NCBI RefSeq assembly: GCF_900086645.1
Contig: NZ_LT576451.1
Location: 3,162,001 to 3,226,000 of the forward strand
Direction: 5' to 3'
Source of the DNA: Curtobacterium sp. 9128
GTDB taxonomy: Bacteria > Actinomycetota > Actinomycetes > Actinomycetales > Microbacteriaceae
Length of the DNA stretch: 64,000 nt
How positions within the stretch are numbered: the stretch's first letter is position 1; each line of letters begins with the position of its first letter. A program made the translations under genes and the position numbers. The notes under the pieces were generated by a model. The model ran no database searches, was not told the origin of the DNA, and worked only from the letters and a program-made list of their open reading frames with translations. This document shows positions 63,752 to 64,000 of the stretch, piece after piece.

Positions 63752-64000
63752 CTAGACCTTCACCAGCCGCAGTCGGCTCATCCCGACGACCAGGATGCCC
63801 ATCAGCGCGATGAACACCGCCACTCCGAGGCAGTACAGCGCCACGACCCCGTAGCCCTGCGCCGGGTCGAGGAACGGGTACGGCACCCATCCGTCCGTCG
63901 CCCCGCGGATCAGGACCACGACGAGCCACACCGCCGGGTAGAGCAGGAACCACCACACGTTGCGCAGGACGAGCCGCGCGCGATCCGAGAAGAGCAACCA
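63752..64000 (-). CDS. Pr6Pr-like integral membrane protein (5' partial)
   Basis: The last 82 codons (including the stop) of a membrane protein that continues beyond the window. Hydrophobic helices are separated by RGATDGWVPYPFLDPAQGYG, and the part VVALYCLGVAVFIALMGILV is another helix. It resembles the C-terminal part of the Pr6Pr family, a group of unknown function. Only the end is visible, so family assignment is moderate. Confidence 0.7.
   Translation of the reverse strand, partial: WLLFSDRARLVLRNVWWFLLYPAVWLVVVLIRGATDGWVPYPFLDPAQGYGVVALYCLGVAVFIALMGILVVGMSRLRLVKV

Overview
The window is very GC-rich, densely coded, and organised like an actinobacterial chromosome. GTG starts are frequent, genes often overlap by ATGA or GTGA, and the sugar importer lacks its own ATPase. 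Gene content (mqo, pta-ackA, lysC-asd, dnaX-recR, a LAFTG-anchored giant surface protein, a cyclase-MscS pair) fits the family Microbacteriaceae. Curtobacterium or a close relative is my best guess, from overall familiarity rather than a marker comparison. I see no phage, plasmid, transposase or CRISPR array; this is ordinary chromosome plus accessory surface and transport functions.

Layout. 1-957: end of a NarL-type sensor kinase and its response regulator. 994-2034: luciferase-like oxidoreductase. 2418-6157 (minus): a four-gene overlapping operon of sensor kinase, six-helix membrane protein resembling a degenerate kinase, LuxR-type regulator and thymidine kinase. 6315-8976: radical SAM protein and mqo. 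9073-11402: lysC-asd. 11548-14842: dnaX-recR; dnaX as given needs a -1 shift near 12908-12921. 15005-22543: a 2512-residue cell-wall protein with 20 Ig-like repeats. 22766-22859: SRP RNA with a partial duplicate of its 3' end. 22898-27071: NAD(P)-binding protein, ackA and pta. 27195-27279: tRNA-Ser(GGA). 27513-34594: PH-like membrane protein, HerA-like ATPase, two MFS transporters, TetR regulator and a small lipoprotein. 34666-37250: cbs-metB sulfur amino acid genes. 37438-41093: a cyclase-like receptor overlapping a cyclic-nucleotide-domain MscS channel. 41237-45771: ABC exporter, amino acid permease and DUF559 protein. 46083-47275: rplJ-rplL with a leader attenuator and promoter. 47420-49649: OmpR-type two-component system. 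49755-52806: a coupled operon of an acyl-CoA dehydrogenase-like protein, a PIG-L deacetylase/methyltransferase fusion and a glycosyltransferase. 52915-55247: MacB/FtsX-type ABC transporter. 55338-63009: beta-propeller protein and a sugar import/oxidation operon facing a ROK regulator. 63076-64000: YqaJ-type nuclease and a truncated membrane protein.

How genes work together. lysC and asd form the first two specific steps from aspartate. cbs and metB can move sulfur between homocysteine and cysteine. pta and ackA form the acetate/acetyl-CoA branch. In the sugar operon, uptake (binding protein and two permeases) is joined to an oxidoreductase and an epimerase, probably under the divergent ROK regulator.

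Between genes the window carries at least three families of repeated palindromes: an ACGGGAGGCTCG family, a GCGAAAGCGACAG family and a CCTACGCGCGATTCGG family. Most sit at operon ends and probably act as intrinsic terminators. One copy of the third family supplies the last codons and stop of the histidine kinase gene at 47420. The strongest leads for new biology are the cyclase/channel pair, both of whose nucleotide sites look altered; the deacetylase-methyltransferase-glycosyltransferase operon; the dnaX frame break flanked by 20-bp direct repeats; and the palindrome families.
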